Source: Motilibacter deserti (GTDB lineage: Bacteria > Actinomycetota > Actinomycetes > Motilibacterales > Motilibacteraceae). From it: a stretch of DNA of 64,000 nucleotides. The notes under the pieces were generated by a model. The model ran no database searches and was not told the DNA's origin. It saw only the letters and a list, made by a program, of their open reading frames with translations. How positions within the stretch are numbered: the stretch's first letter is position 1; the number at the start of each line of letters is the position of its first letter. Location of the stretch: assembly GCF_011250635.1 (NCBI RefSeq), contig NZ_JAANNP010000003.1, positions 266,121 to 330,120 on the forward strand. The letters are read 5' to 3'. Below are positions 10,480 to 24,095 of the stretch, piece after piece. The position numbers and the translations under genes are program-made.

Positions 10480-12804
10480 TCAGGAGACGCTGATCGCGTC
10501 GACCGTGACGTCCTTGCCGCGCGAGCGCTTGTTGGCCTTGCCGGTGGCCGCCACGACGACCGTGTGCTTGCCGGGCGCGGCCTTCAGCGTGGCCACCGTG
10601 CCGCAGGAGCTGTAGCCCTTGTAGAGGTCGATCACGGCGCGCCGCTTCCCGTCGACCGCGACGGCGACCGTGCCGGACCGCGTGCTGCGGCAGGCCTGGA
10701 CCGTCACCTTCGTCCCGCGCACCACCGCCCGGACCGCTGGCTTCGCCCCGACGGCGGCGACGCGCAGGAACGACTTGCCCGTCGCGTCCGAGGCCGTCAC
10801 GGTGCGCCAGCCGCCGCGTACGCGCACGAGCGCCTTGCTCGCGCTGTCGACGACGCCGGTGGTGCGCACCGCCGTGGCGCTCGCGACCGCGGGCTTGCCG
10901 GACAGGTCGAGCACGCCGGCCGCCACCCAGGCCGAGTAGCGGGTGTTGGCCACGAGCGGCGCCGCGGGGGTGAAGGCGTAGGACGTGTCGCCCACCCGGG
11001 AGACGACGCCGCGCACGCGCACGCCGTCCTCGCCCACGACGCCCACCGTCGACGTCGTGACCCCGGTGACCGGCTCGCTGAAGGCCAGCGGCACGGCCCC
11101 GGTCAGCGCGAGCCCATCGCTCGCGCCGATCGAGAGCTGCGGGGTGTCGACGTCCCGGCGGAAGGACGGGCCGACCGACCACGGGTAGGCGAAGCCGGAC
11201 TCGTCGAGGGCGCGGACCCGCCACGCGTAGACGCCGTTGCCCAGCTTGCTCGCGTCGAGCGTGGTGTGGCTGGTGGCCGGCGCGTCACCGGCGCGCACCA
11301 CGCGGTCGGTGGTCACGTCGGCCACCGGCTGGGCGAAGTTGCCTTCCACGGCCAGCTGGAGCTGGTACGCCTTGGCCTCCGAGTCGGTCGCGCTGATCAC
11401 CGCTCCGGCGGCGAGCGTCGGGGCCTGCGTCGACCAGGTGGCCGTGATCGTGGCCGGAGCCGACACCGTGGACACGGCGCGAACCGGGGACGCCGCCTTC
11501 TTCGTGAACTGCTGCGGAGCGGTGACCGGGCCGCACGTGCTCCACCCGCAGGCCTGCACGCCCCAGTAGAGCGAGCGCGCGTCGGGGAGGGTGCCGTACG
11601 GCGACAGGCTCGTCGCGTGCGTCTCCCACACGTGGTCGGCGTCGCGCAGGTCCTTGCTCCGCGACAGGTAGACCCGGTACTTCAGCGCTCCCGCCACGGG
11701 CTCCCACGAGAAGAACGGGGTCGCGGTGAGGCCGGCGGAGCCGGCAGGGGCGAGCCGGGCCGAGCCGGGGGCGGCCGAGACGTTTGCCTCGATGGCGGTG
11801 CCGGCCACGACCGCCACTGCCTGCTGCGACCACCGGCTGCAGTCGGGAGCGGGGGCGTACTTCGGCACGTCGGACGGGATGGGCACGGTGACCTTGCCCG
11901 TGCTGTCCTTCACCCCGTCGGCGTTGTCCCAGACGCCCGTGCAGCCGACCGCGGGGTCGGCGAAGGGCGTCTTCGTCGTGCTCACCGTGCCGTCGCGCCC
12001 GCGGACCCGCCAGTACCACGTGCCCGGGAAGAACTTGCCGTCCTCCATCGGGTTGCGCGCCGCGACGTCGTCGGCCGCGTCCTGCAGGCACACGGCCTTC
12101 GCGTCGGCCTGGGCCTTGTCCAGGCAGGGCTTCTGGGCCTCCTCGAGCCACTCGACCCGCGGGTCCATGCTCGTGTAGGCGAACGTGCAGCGCGCCTCGT
12201 CGCCGGGCAGCGCCTCCTTGCCGACGGCGGTGGCGTACGGCGCGAGGAAGGTGTGCTGGGTGAAGCAGGTGAAGCGCCGCTTGTCCTCGCGCCCCTCGTA
12301 GCCCCAGTCGTCGTGGAACGGGTCGGTGCTGAACTCGACCTCGTAGAACGAGGCGTCCTCGACCGGCTGCCAGCTCACGGCGGGCACCCGCGTGCCGGCA
12401 ATGGTCACCGGCGACTGCGGCTGCGCGTCCCAGCTGCGGGTGAGAACGGCCGGCGCGCTCCAGTCGCCCGCTCCGGCGGCGGTCGTGGCGCGGACGCGCC
12501 ACACGTAGTCCCCGCTGGGCAGGAGCGGAGGCAGCTGCCAGCCCGGGGCCGCGACGGTCGCCGCGAGGACGGTGGGGTCGAACTCGTCGCTGTCGGAGAG
12601 CTGGACCTCGTAGCCCGTCGCTCCCTCCACCGGCGCCCAGCGCAGCTCGGCGTTCGACACCACGGCCCCGCCCGCCGGCGCGAGCTCGACGGGGGCGGGC
12701 GCCGCCGCGGCCCCGGCCAGCTGAGCGGGCGCCACGACGAGCGCGGCGAGCACGGCGAGCGCGACCGGCAGCGCGCCGAGGCGCCAACGGCGCGATGTGG
12801 ACAT
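10480..12804 (-). CDS. Secreted multi-domain FN3/Ig-like surface protein
   Basis: A 774-residue protein beginning with a Sec signal (basic start, hydrophobic run to about residue 28, then alanines; cleavage near 33). It has about four fibronectin-III-like repeats, recognised by WxPVxGAxxYEVQLS and YVWRVRA-type strands, starting near 35; a Cys-containing insertion sits in the second. Then follows a Big_5-type domain with [10 protein letters not shown] and a C-terminal beta domain with [13 protein letters not shown]. No LPxTG motif or C-terminal helix, so probably released or wall-held by other means. GAGGGGAG precedes the start at 12804. Function unknown; adhesion or glycan binding is a guess. 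It stands where I recall an aminopeptidase P gene in relatives. Confidence 0.88.
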   Translation of the reverse strand: MSTSRRWRLGALPVALAVLAALVVAPAQLAGAAAAPAPVELAPAGGAVVSNAELRWAPVEGATGYEVQLSDSDEFDPTVLAATVAAPGWQLPPLLPSGDYVWRVRATTAAGAGDWSAPAVLTRSWDAQPQSPVTIAGTRVPAVSWQPVEDASFYEVEFSTDPFHDDWGYEGREDKRRFTCFTQHTFLAPYATAVGKEALPGDEARCTFAYTSMDPRVEWLEEAQKPCLDKAQADAKAVCLQDAADDVAARNPMEDGKFFPGTWYWRVRGRDGTVSTTKTPFADPAVGCTGVWDNADGVKDSTGKVTVPIPSDVPKYAPAPDCSRWSQQAVAVVAGTAIEANVSAAPGSARLAPAGSAGLTATPFFSWEPVAGALKYRVYLSRSKDLRDADHVWETHATSLSPYGTLPDARSLYWGVQACGWSTCGPVTAPQQFTKKAASPVRAVSTVSAPATITATWSTQAPTLAAGAVISATDSEAKAYQLQLAVEGNFAQPVADVTTDRVVRAGDAPATSHTTLDASKLGNGVYAWRVRALDESGFAYPWSVGPSFRRDVDTPQLSIGASDGLALTGAVPLAFSEPVTGVTTSTVGVVGEDGVRVRGVVSRVGDTSYAFTPAAPLVANTRYSAWVAAGVLDLSGKPAVASATAVRTTGVVDSASKALVRVRGGWRTVTASDATGKSFLRVAAVGAKPAVRAVVRGTKVTVQACRSTRSGTVAVAVDGKRRAVIDLYKGYSSCGTVATLKAAPGKHTVVVAATGKANKRSRGKDVTVDAISVS

Positions 12805-13155
12805 GCGGGCTCCCCTCGCGGGGGCGTCCGCCCCCTCTGCCCGACAGTCGGCGGGAACGCGCAGGCTGCGATGGCCCAGACGGATGATCGACCGCGCCCG
12901 GGCTGGGCCGGGAGGGTGACGTACGCGCGCCGCAGGCCGTCGGGCGGCCGCCCGCCCGCTCCCGGTAGGCTGGACCGCCGTGCCTTCGTGACGGTCGCAT
13001 CCCGCAGCAGACGCGGGGACGACGGCGGGGCCGAGCGTCGAGGGACCCGCCGGAGCCGCCGTCACGGTCGGACGGTGCCTTCGAACGCCCCAGCGGGCGC
13101 TCGGCGGGGCGGGCACGGCACGACGACGGACGAACGAGCGAGGCGAGGCGTACCC
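12805..13155. other. Divergent intergenic region between secreted-protein gene and efp
   Basis: About 350 bases without a gene. It holds the ribosome site of the minus-strand gene at its left end, a TAGGCT hexamer at 12966-12971 that could be the efp -10, and a GC-rich leader of nearly 180 bases before efp. No conserved coding frame was recognised. Confidence 0.6.
12966..12971 (+). promoter_or_regulatory. Candidate -10 element for efp
   Basis: TAGGCT fits the actinobacterial TANNNT pattern. There is no good -35 at 17-18 bases. The same TAGRCT-like hexamers occur before metK, def and pheS in this window. Confidence 0.35.
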
Positions 13156-13719
13156 GTGGCGACGAGCAACGACCTGAAGAACGGCCTGGTGCTGAACATC
13201 GACGGCCAGCTGTGGACCGTCATCGAGTTCCAGCACGTCAAGCCCGGCAAGGGCGGCGCCTTCGTGCGCAGCAAGCTCAAGAACGTCCTGTCCGGCAAGG
13301 TCGTCGACCGCACGTTCAACGCGGGCGTCAAGGTCGAGACCGCGACCGTGGACAAGCGCGACATGCAGTACCTCTACAAGGACGGCAACGACTTCGTGTT
13401 CATGGACACGGACTCCTACGACCAGCTGCACGTGCCGGCGGCGACCGTGGGCAAGAACGCCGACTACCTCCTGGAGAACCAGGAGGCGATGGTCGCCATC
13501 CACGAGGGCACGCCGCTCTACATCGAGCTCCCGGCCTCCGTCGAGCTCGTCATCGAGTACACCGAGCCCGGCCTGCAGGGCGACCGGTCCACCGGCGGCA
13601 CCAAGCCGGCCCGCCTCGAGACCGGCGCCGAGATCTCGGTCCCGCTCTTCATCACCAGCGGCGAGAAGGTCAAGGTCGACACCCGCGACGGGTCCTACCT
13701 CGGCCGCGTGTCGAGCTGA
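13156..13719 (+). CDS. efp: Elongation factor P
   Basis: Rescues ribosomes stalled on polyproline. The 187 residues are exactly family length with the three beta-barrel domains: KOW-like N-terminal domain containing VKPGKGGAF (tip Lys at residue 32), the middle domain, and the C-terminal domain with [18 protein letters not shown]. The GTG at 13156 gives the expected ATSNDLKNG start; the frame runs open for kilobases upstream only as an antisense shadow. It is paired with nusB one base downstream. Confidence 0.97.
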   Translation: MATSNDLKNGLVLNIDGQLWTVIEFQHVKPGKGGAFVRSKLKNVLSGKVVDRTFNAGVKVETATVDKRDMQYLYKDGNDFVFMDTDSYDQLHVPAATVGKNADYLLENQEAMVAIHEGTPLYIELPASVELVIEYTEPGLQGDRSTGGTKPARLETGAEISVPLFITSGEKVKVDTRDGSYLGRVSS

Positions 13720-13720
13720 C

Positions 13721-14158
13721 GTGTCGGCACGCCACAAGGCGCGCAAGGGTGCGCTCGACGTCCTCTTCGAGGCCGAGCAGCGCGGCCGGGACGCGCTGAC
13801 CACGCTCGCGGAGAAGGTGCAGCGGGCCGACCCGCCGGTCGCGGCGTACGCGGCCGAGCTCGTCGAGGGCGTCAGCGCGCACCGCGCGGCGATCGACGCG
13901 GTGCTCGCCGAGCACGCCCAGGGGTGGGAGCTGGACCGGATGCCGGCCGTCGACCGCAACGTGCTGCGGATCGGCGCCTACGAGCTGCTCTACCGGGACG
14001 ACGTCCCGGGCGCGGTCGTGGTGTCCGAGGCCGTCCTGCTCGTCGGCGAGCTGTCCACCGACGAGTCGCCGGGGTTCGTCAACGGCCTGCTCGGCCGGCT
14101 GCTGGAGCTGCGCCCCCAGCTCTCCCAGGTGGCGGGGCCGCAGGAGCCGCAGGCCTGA
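13721..14158 (+). CDS. nusB: Transcription antitermination factor NusB
   Basis: An all-helical RNA-binding protein that with NusE loads on boxA of rRNA transcripts. The 145 residues include the family motifs ALDVLFEAEQR at the N-terminus, VAAYAAELVEGV, MPAVDRNVLRIGAYELLY and a C-terminal SPGFVNGLLGRL. The start is GTG one base after the efp stop. The order efp-nusB-bldD-pyrR is as I recall it from other actinobacteria. Confidence 0.95.
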   Translation: MSARHKARKGALDVLFEAEQRGRDALTTLAEKVQRADPPVAAYAAELVEGVSAHRAAIDAVLAEHAQGWELDRMPAVDRNVLRIGAYELLYRDDVPGAVVVSEAVLLVGELSTDESPGFVNGLLGRLLELRPQLSQVAGPQEPQA

Positions 14159-14194
14159 GCGGCCGCGCGGGCAGCGGACGCCCGCCCCAGACAG

Positions 14195-14228
14195 CGAAGG
14201 AGGCGCCCCCTCAGGGGCGCCTCCTTCG
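14195..14228. terminator. 15-bp hairpin between convergent nusB and bldD
   Basis: Arms 14195-14209 and 14214-14228 pair perfectly around a 4-base loop. The hairpin lies 36 bases after the nusB stop and 33 bases after the bldD stop on the other strand, so it probably terminates both. It has no poly-T tract. Confidence 0.75.
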
Positions 14229-14261
14229 TCGTCGTTGCGGGCCGTCGCGGCCGGTGCTGCC

Positions 14262-14756
14262 TCAGTCCTCGACGACTGCGCGCCGGGCCTCGGGGTTGAG
14301 CACGCCCCACGTGATGAGCTGCTCGGTCAGGACGCTCGGCGACTGGTCGTAGATCACCGCGAGCGTGCGCAGGTCGTCCTGCCGGATCGAGAGCACCCGG
14401 CCGTTGTAGTCCCCGCGCTGGCTCTGGATCGTCGCGGCGTAGCGCGCGAGCGGCCCGGCCTTCTCCGCCGGGACCGAGCCCAGGCGCTCGAGGTCGATGA
14501 CCAGCCGCGGCGGCGGCTCCGCCGCGGCGCTGGGCGCCCCCTCGGGCAGCAGCTCGGCGACCGGGACGCCGTAGAAGTCGGCCAGCTCCGCGAGGCGCTG
14601 CACCGTGACCGCGCGGTCCCCGCGCTCGTACGACCCGACCACGACCGCCTTCCAGCGGCCGTCGGACTTCTCCTCGACGCCGTGCAGCGAGAGGCCTTGT
14701 TGGGTCCGGATCGCCCGGAGCCGCGCTCCCAGCGCCCTTCCGTACTCGCTTGCCAC
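14262..14756 (-). CDS. bldD: Developmental master regulator BldD
   Basis: In Streptomyces, BldD represses sporulation genes when dimerised by tetrameric cyclic-di-GMP. The 164 residues have an N-terminal XRE helix-turn-helix (about 8-70, with SYERGDRAVTVQRLAELA) and a C-terminal domain. The cyclic-di-GMP signature RGD-x8-RQDD is intact at residues 114-116 and 125-128. The start is GTG with GGGAGG 7 bases upstream. It is transcribed alone, divergent from the pyrimidine operon. A GGDEF protein gene 21 kb away could supply the ligand. Whether this organism sporulates cannot be told from the window. Confidence 0.95.
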   Translation of the reverse strand: MASEYGRALGARLRAIRTQQGLSLHGVEEKSDGRWKAVVVGSYERGDRAVTVQRLAELADFYGVPVAELLPEGAPSAAAEPPPRLVIDLERLGSVPAEKAGPLARYAATIQSQRGDYNGRVLSIRQDDLRTLAVIYDQSPSVLTEQLITWGVLNPEARRAVVED

Positions 14757-14805
14757 CCGTGAACCTCCCAGCGATTACCGGCCGCGAGGGCCGTGACTTA
14801 GAGTG

Positions 14806-14835
14806 ACGTTACGGAGAGTGAAGGCCGCAGGTCAA
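14806..14835 (-). promoter_or_regulatory. bldD promoter with possible BldD self-operator
   Basis: On the minus strand TTGACC (14830-14835) and TAACGT (14806-14811) are separated by 18 bases, a plausible sigma-70 type promoter. AGTGA occurs at 14802-14806 and 14817-14821, and GTGAC repeats at 14793-14797 and 14803-14807. BldD in Streptomyces binds AGTGA-containing sites in its own promoter, so self-repression is likely; this is inference. Confidence 0.5.
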
Positions 14836-15304
14836 GGCCGACTCCGTGTTCACCATCCGTACGGGGGACAGCGGGCGGTCAAACCGGGTCACGATATCCC
14901 ACTGCGCCATGCTCGCTCCCGGTTCGCCCGTCCGACCGCCGGTCTGGCCGGTGCGCCGGCAGCTGCCCTTGCCCCGGGCCCTCCTCGTGCCCCCTTCGGT
15001 CGCCGCTGTCCCGCTTGATCCGGTCGGAAGGTTAGGGGAGGGCGGAGCCTCGACTGCGCCGCTCTCCGCGCGACGCGCCGCGTTGGCTGTTGCCGCGCCA
15101 AGAATCGCACTGCGCGTCACGATGATCGGACGCTGCGTGCGGGGCTGACAGCTGCTCGTGCCTCCCCGCCGACGCTCCGCGGGCGAGGTGCACCCGCCCG
15201 ACCACCAGGCGCGCGGCGAGGGCGGGAGGCCCCGGCTGGTACCGTGCCAGACGGTGCGGCGGCTCCCCGCCGCGCCGAGAATCCGAGATCGACGTCCTTT
15301 AAAG

Positions 15305-15331
15305 GCCCGTCCAGCGAGGCGGGCAAGGAGG
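15305..15331 (+). promoter_or_regulatory. PyrR-binding RNA loop overlapping the ribosome site region of pyrR
   Basis: The stem GCCCG (15305-15309) / CGGGC (15320-15324) closes a loop reading TCCAGCGAGG, which matches the PyrR-binding consensus UCCNGNGAGG known from Bacillus. The Shine-Dalgarno sequence AAGGAGG (15325-15331) follows without a gap, so PyrR bound with UMP would be expected to block ribosome entry. No separate terminator hairpin is evident, which favours translational control over attenuation. Confidence 0.85.
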
Positions 15332-15338
15332 TCCAGCG

Positions 15339-15949
15339 TTGACGACCGTCCCCTCCGCGGGGCGGCGCGATGTCGAGCCCGGCCCGGCAGCTGCCGAGGA
15401 CCGCGACGCCGACGTGCGCACCGTCCTGACCGCGGCCGAGATCGACCGTTCCCTGTCCCGCATCGCGCACGAGGTCCTCGAGCGCGGCAAGGGCGGCGAC
15501 GACCTCGTGCTGCTCGGCATCCCCACCCGCGGCGTCGCGCTCGCGCGCCGGCTCGCCCAGCGCATCGCGAGCTTCGAGGGGAGCCCCGTGCCGGTGGGCA
15601 GCCTCGACGTCACGATGTACCGGGACGACCTGCGGCTGCGCCCCGCCCGTGCCCTCGAGCGCACGGAGATCCCGGCGAGCGGCGTCGACGGCAAGCTCGT
15701 CGTCCTCGTCGACGACGTGCTCTTCTCCGGCCGCACGGTGCGCGCCGCGCTCACCGCGCTCGACGACGTCGGGCGGCCGCGGGCCGTCCAGCTCGCCGTC
15801 CTGGTCGACCGCGGCCACCGGGAGCTGCCCATCCGCGCCGACTACGTCGGCAAGAACATCCCGACCTCGCTGCGCGAGAACGTCCTCGTGCAGCTGGCCG
15901 AGCACGACGGCGCCGACGCGGTCCTGCTGCGCCCCGCGGGAGGCGCCCG

Positions 15950-15953
<4 letters not shown>
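15339..15953 (+). CDS. pyrR: PyrR bifunctional regulator / uracil phosphoribosyltransferase
   Basis: An RNA-binding regulator of pyrimidine genes with uracil phosphoribosyltransferase activity. The 204 residues contain the PRPP loop [18 protein letters not shown] and [19 protein letters not shown]. The TTG at 15339 is taken as start because AAGGAGG lies 7 bases upstream; the first 25 residues are a variable extension. The gene is first of the operon and sits directly behind its own target loop, so it should regulate itself and the genes after it. The stop overlaps pyrB (ATGA). Confidence 0.95.
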
Positions 15954-16899
<946 letters not shown>

Positions 16900-16903
<4 letters not shown>

Positions 16904-18210
16904 GCGCTTCAGCGAATTCGAGTACGTTCATCCTGCGCGGCGCGCGGCCGTACGGCGGCGACCCGGTGGACCTCGTCCTGCGCGACGGCGCCGTCGCCGA
17001 GGCCGCGGCCGCCGGCACCGCGTCAGCAGCCGGCGCGACCGTCGTCGACGCCGACGGGCTGGTTGCCCTGCCGGGCCTGGTCGACCTGCACACGCACCTG
17101 CGCGAGCCGGGGCGCGAGGACGCCGAGACCGTCGAGACGGGCACGCAGGCCGCCGCCCTGGGTGGCTTCACCGCCGTGCACGCCATGGCCAACACCGACC
17201 CCGTCGCCGACACGGCCGGCGTCGTCGAGCAGGTGTGGCGGCTCGGCCGCGAGGCGGGCCACTGCGACGTCGCTCCGGTGGGGGCTGTCACGGTCGGGCT
17301 CGGCGGCGAGCGGCTCGCCGAGCTGGGCGCGATGGCCGACTCCGCGGCGCGGGTCCGGGTCTTCTCCGACGACGGCAAGTGCGTCTCCGACGCGGTGCTG
17401 ATGCGCCGGGCGCTCGAATACGTCAAGGCGTTCGACGGGGTCATCGCCCAGCACGCCCAGGAGCCGCGGCTCACCGAGGGCGCGCAGATGAACGAGGGGG
17501 CGCTCTCCGGGGTGCTCGGGCTGCGCGGCTGGCCCTCGGTCGCCGAGGAAGCGGTCATCGCCCGCGACGTCCTGCTCGCCCAGCACGTCGGCAGCCGGCT
17601 GCACGTCTGCCACGTCTCCACCAAGGGCTCGGTCGAGATCCTGCGCTTGGCGAAGGAGCGCGGCATCGACGTCACCGCCGAGGTCACGCCCCACCACCTG
17701 CTGCTCGACGAGTCGCTGGCGGCGTCGTACGACCCGGTCTACAAGGTCAACCCGCCGCTGCGCGGCAAGGACGACGTCCAGGCGCTGCGCCAGGCGGTCG
17801 CCGACGGCGTCATCGACGCGGTCGCCACCGACCACGCCCCGCACGCGGCCGAGGACAAGGAGGGCGAGTGGGCCAACGCGCTGCCCGGCATGCTCGGCCT
17901 CGAGACCGCGCTCGCCATCGCCCAGGAGGCCCTGGTCGAGACCGGGCTCCTCGACTGGGCCGGCGTCGCGGACCGGCTCTCCACCCGGCCGGCGCGGATC
18001 GGGCGCCTGGCGGGCCACGGCCGGCCGCTGCGGGCCGGCGAGCCCGCCAACGTCGTCCTCGTCGACCCGGCCGTACGCCGGGCCGTGGACCCCGGAGCCC
18101 TCGCCTCGCGCAGCCGCAACACCCCCTATGCGGGCCGGACGCTGCCGGGCCGGGTCGTCGCGACGTTCCTGCGTGGGCGCCCCACCGTCCTGGACGGGGC
18201 GCTGGCGTGA
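16900..18210 (+). CDS. pyrC: Dihydroorotase, class I
   Basis: A zinc-dependent enzyme that cyclises carbamoyl aspartate to dihydroorotate. The 436 residues fit the longer class I form. The metal-binding [10 protein letters not shown] lies near residue 64; later motifs are [19 protein letters not shown] and [14 protein letters not shown] precedes the ATG at 16900. The stop overlaps the GTG of the following membrane-protein gene. Confidence 0.97.
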
Positions 18211-18758
18211 ACGCCGCGCTCCTGCTCACCGCCGAGCAGCAGCACCTCACCCGGCTCGGTGACCGGCTCTGGCTCGCGGGCGGCCTGCTCGCGGTGCTCG
18301 CGCTCGGCTACCTGCTGATCTGGCGCGGCTGGCGCAACCGCGGCCGGCGGCAGAACGACGTGCCGGCCCTGCACGAGGTCCCCGAGGCCGTCGCGCGCGG
18401 CGCCGTCCGCGCCCGCGGCGAAGGGACCTACGTCGTGACCACGACGGCGGGGGACTGGCTCGACCGGATCGTCGCGCACGGGCTCGGGACGCGCAGCCTG
18501 GCCCACATGATCGTGTCCGAGGCGGGCGTGCTCTTCGCCCGCGTCGGCGCCCCCGACGTCTTCGTCCCTCTGGCCGCGCTGCGGGGCGCGCGGCTCGAGC
18601 GCGGGATGGCGGGCAAGTTCGTAGAGGAAGGCGGATTGGTGGTCGTCACCTGGGAGCACGGGACGCGGCAGCTCGACACGGGGTTCCGGCCCCGTGCCGC
18701 AGCCGACCGGGACGAGCTGCTGGCAGCGGTGCAGGGGCTCGTGGAGGTGAAGTCCTGA
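18207..18758 (+). CDS. Conserved membrane protein of the actinobacterial pyr operon
   Basis: A 183-residue protein with a single membrane helix at about residues 25-44, a short basic stretch, then a soluble domain of about 130 residues that is beta-rich and resembles a bacterial PH fold. A membrane protein gene occupies the same place between pyrC and carA in Mycobacterium tuberculosis (Rv1382, from memory). Its function is unknown; the fixed position in the operon suggests a link to pyrimidine synthesis or enzyme location at the membrane, which is inference. It overlaps both neighbours. Confidence 0.85.
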   Translation: MNAALLLTAEQQHLTRLGDRLWLAGGLLAVLALGYLLIWRGWRNRGRRQNDVPALHEVPEAVARGAVRARGEGTYVVTTTAGDWLDRIVAHGLGTRSLAHMIVSEAGVLFARVGAPDVFVPLAALRGARLERGMAGKFVEEGGLVVVTWEHGTRQLDTGFRPRAAADRDELLAAVQGLVEVKS

Positions 18759-19882
18759 TGGCGCCGAACCCGGCACTGCTCGTCCTCGAGGACGGGCGCG
18801 CCTTCCGCGGCGAGGCGTTCGGCGCCGACGGCGAGGCGTTCGGCGAGGCGGTCTTCGCCACCGGTATGACGGGCTACCAGGAGACGCTGACCGACCCGTC
18901 CTACCACCGCCAGGTCGTCGTCATGACGGCCCCGCACGTCGGCAACACCGGCGTCAACGACGAGGACCCCGAGTCCCGCCGGGTGTGGGTGTCGGGCTAC
19001 GTCGTCCGCGACCCGGCCCGCCGCCCGTCGAACTGGCGGGCGCAGCGGACGCTGCAGGACGAGCTGCGCGAGCAGGGCGTCGTCGGCGTCGGCGGCATCG
19101 ACACCCGCGCGCTCACCCGCCACCTGCGCGAGCGGGGCGCGATGCGAGTCGGCCTGTCGACGGTCGAGGACGACCCGGCCAAGCTGCTCGAGCGCGTGCT
19201 CGCCAGCCCCGGCATGGTCGGCGCGGACCTCGCCGCCGAGGTCACGACGCCGGAGGCGTACGTCGTGCCGGCCGTCGGTGACGCGCAGCTGCGCGTCGCG
19301 TGCCTGGACCTGGGGGTCAAGCGCGCCACCCCGCTGCGCATGGCCGACCGCGGCATCGAGGTGCACGTGCTGCCCGCGACGAGCACCATCGACGACATCC
19401 TCGCCGTCGCGCCGGACGGGCTGTTCGTGAGCAACGGGCCGGGCGACCCGGCCACGACCGACGGGCCGGTGCTGGCCGTCCGCGGCGCGCTCGAGCGCGA
19501 GCTCCCGACGTTCGGCATCTGCTTCGGCAACCAGATCCTGGGCCGCGCGCTCGGCCTCGGCACCTACAAGCTGCGCTACGGCCATCGCGGCATCAACCAG
19601 CCCGTGCAGGACCGCACCACCGGCAAGGTCGAGGTGACGGCGCACAACCACGGCTTCGCCGTGGACGCGCCGATCGACGGCACGCCGGTGGAGACGCCGT
19701 ACGGCCGGGCCGAGGTCAGCCACGTCGGGCTCAACGACGGCGTCGTCGAAGGGCTCCGGCTCCTGGACGCGCCCGCGTTCTCGGTGCAGTACCACCCGGA
19801 GGCGGCGGGTGGGCCGCACGACGCGGCGTACCTCTTCGACCGCTTCCGCGACCTGATGCTCGACAAGAAGGGACGTCGCTAG
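18758..19882 (+). CDS. carA: Carbamoyl-phosphate synthase small chain (glutaminase)
   Basis: Releases ammonia from glutamine for the large chain. The 374 residues have the N-terminal CPSase small domain and a class I glutamine amidotransferase domain with nucleophile Cys255 in [10 protein letters not shown], and the catalytic His and Glu in QYHPEA. The ATG shares one base with the upstream stop (TGATG), and carB starts directly after the stop. Confidence 0.97.
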   Translation: MAPNPALLVLEDGRAFRGEAFGADGEAFGEAVFATGMTGYQETLTDPSYHRQVVVMTAPHVGNTGVNDEDPESRRVWVSGYVVRDPARRPSNWRAQRTLQDELREQGVVGVGGIDTRALTRHLRERGAMRVGLSTVEDDPAKLLERVLASPGMVGADLAAEVTTPEAYVVPAVGDAQLRVACLDLGVKRATPLRMADRGIEVHVLPATSTIDDILAVAPDGLFVSNGPGDPATTDGPVLAVRGALERELPTFGICFGNQILGRALGLGTYKLRYGHRGINQPVQDRTTGKVEVTAHNHGFAVDAPIDGTPVETPYGRAEVSHVGLNDGVVEGLRLLDAPAFSVQYHPEAAGGPHDAAYLFDRFRDLMLDKKGRR

Positions 19883-23205
<3,323 letters not shown>

Positions 23206-23209
<4 letters not shown>

Positions 23210-24093
23210 CCGTGGCGTCCTCTCCTCCCGCCGGCGGGGTCGTGCAGGTGCGCGGCGAGGCGCTGTCCGTGCGCCGCGTCGGCGCCTACTACGCGCTGAC
23301 GCTGCTCGCCCCGGGCGTCGCCGAGCGCTTCCGGCCGGGCCACTTCGTCGCGCTCGCCATCGGCGACGAGAGCTCGAGCATGCTGCTGCGCCGCAGCTTC
23401 AGCATCTACCGCTGCCAGGAGCGCGGCGTCTACGGCGGGACCGTCGAGATCGTCGTCTCCGCCCACGGGCCGGGCACCGAGTGGCTCGCCTCGCGCCGCC
23501 CGCACGATCCCGTCGACGTCGTCGGCCCGCTGGGGACGCCGTTCGCGCTGCCCCGCGAGCCGGCCAGCTGCACCCTGGTCGGCGGCGGCTACGGCTCCGC
23601 GCCGCTCTTCACGCTCGCCGAGCGGCTGCGCGCGCGGGGCTGCCGGGTCGACATCGTGCTCGGGGCCGCGACCGAGGAGCGGCTCTTCGGGGTCCTCGAG
23701 GCCAAGCGCATGGCCGACTCGGTCACGGTGACGACCGACGACGGGTCGCTCGGCACCCGCGGCCGCGTCACCGACGTGCTGCCCCGGGTCATGGAGCGCG
23801 CGGGCACCGACGCGGTCTACGCCTGCGGCCCGATGGCGATGCTGCGCGCCGTGTCCGACGTGGCCGCGGGCTCCGGGGTGCCCGCCCAGGTGGCGGTCGA
23901 GGAGGCGATGGCCTGCGGCATCGGCGTCTGCATGACCTGCGTGCTCCCCGTCGTCGGCGAGGACGGGGTCACCCGCATGGTCCGCTCCTGCACCGAGGGG
24001 CCGGTCTTCCGCGGGGACACCGTGCGCTGGGCCGACGTCGGTACCGTCCCCGCCGACTGCCTCGGCGCCCCCGTCGCGGCCGGAGGGCACTGA
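23206..24093 (+). CDS. pyrK: Dihydroorotate dehydrogenase electron transfer subunit
   Basis: An iron-sulfur flavoprotein that passes electrons from class 1B dihydroorotate dehydrogenase to NAD. The 295 residues contain the FAD-binding RRSFSIYRC, the nucleotide-binding GGGYGSAPL and YACGPMAML, and the 2Fe-2S ligands in [10 protein letters not shown] with a fourth Cys in RSCTEGP. The GTG at 23206 overlaps the carB stop; a second GTG at 23212 is an alternative start. Its place directly before pyrD supports the pairing. Confidence 0.95.
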
Positions 24094-24095
24094 CG

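Larger units (their letters stand above)
14757..15338. other. Intergenic region between bldD and pyrR
   Basis: About 580 bases. The left end holds the bldD promoter and leader; the right end holds the pyrR leader with its PyrR-binding loop. Several frames stay open here by GC bias, but none has a ribosome site plus recognisable protein. A TACCGT hexamer at 15240-15245 could be a -10 for the pyr operon; no convincing -35 was seen. The central 300 bases remain unexplained. Confidence 0.6.

Noticed and set aside
14920-14935. GGTTCG sequence suggesting a tRNA T-loop
   Set aside because: No acceptor, D or anticodon stems can be formed around it.
14803-15148. Short open frames on both strands in the bldD-pyrR gap
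   Set aside because: No ribosome site, Arg- and Pro-rich composition and mutual overlap; they look like chance frames in GC-rich DNA.
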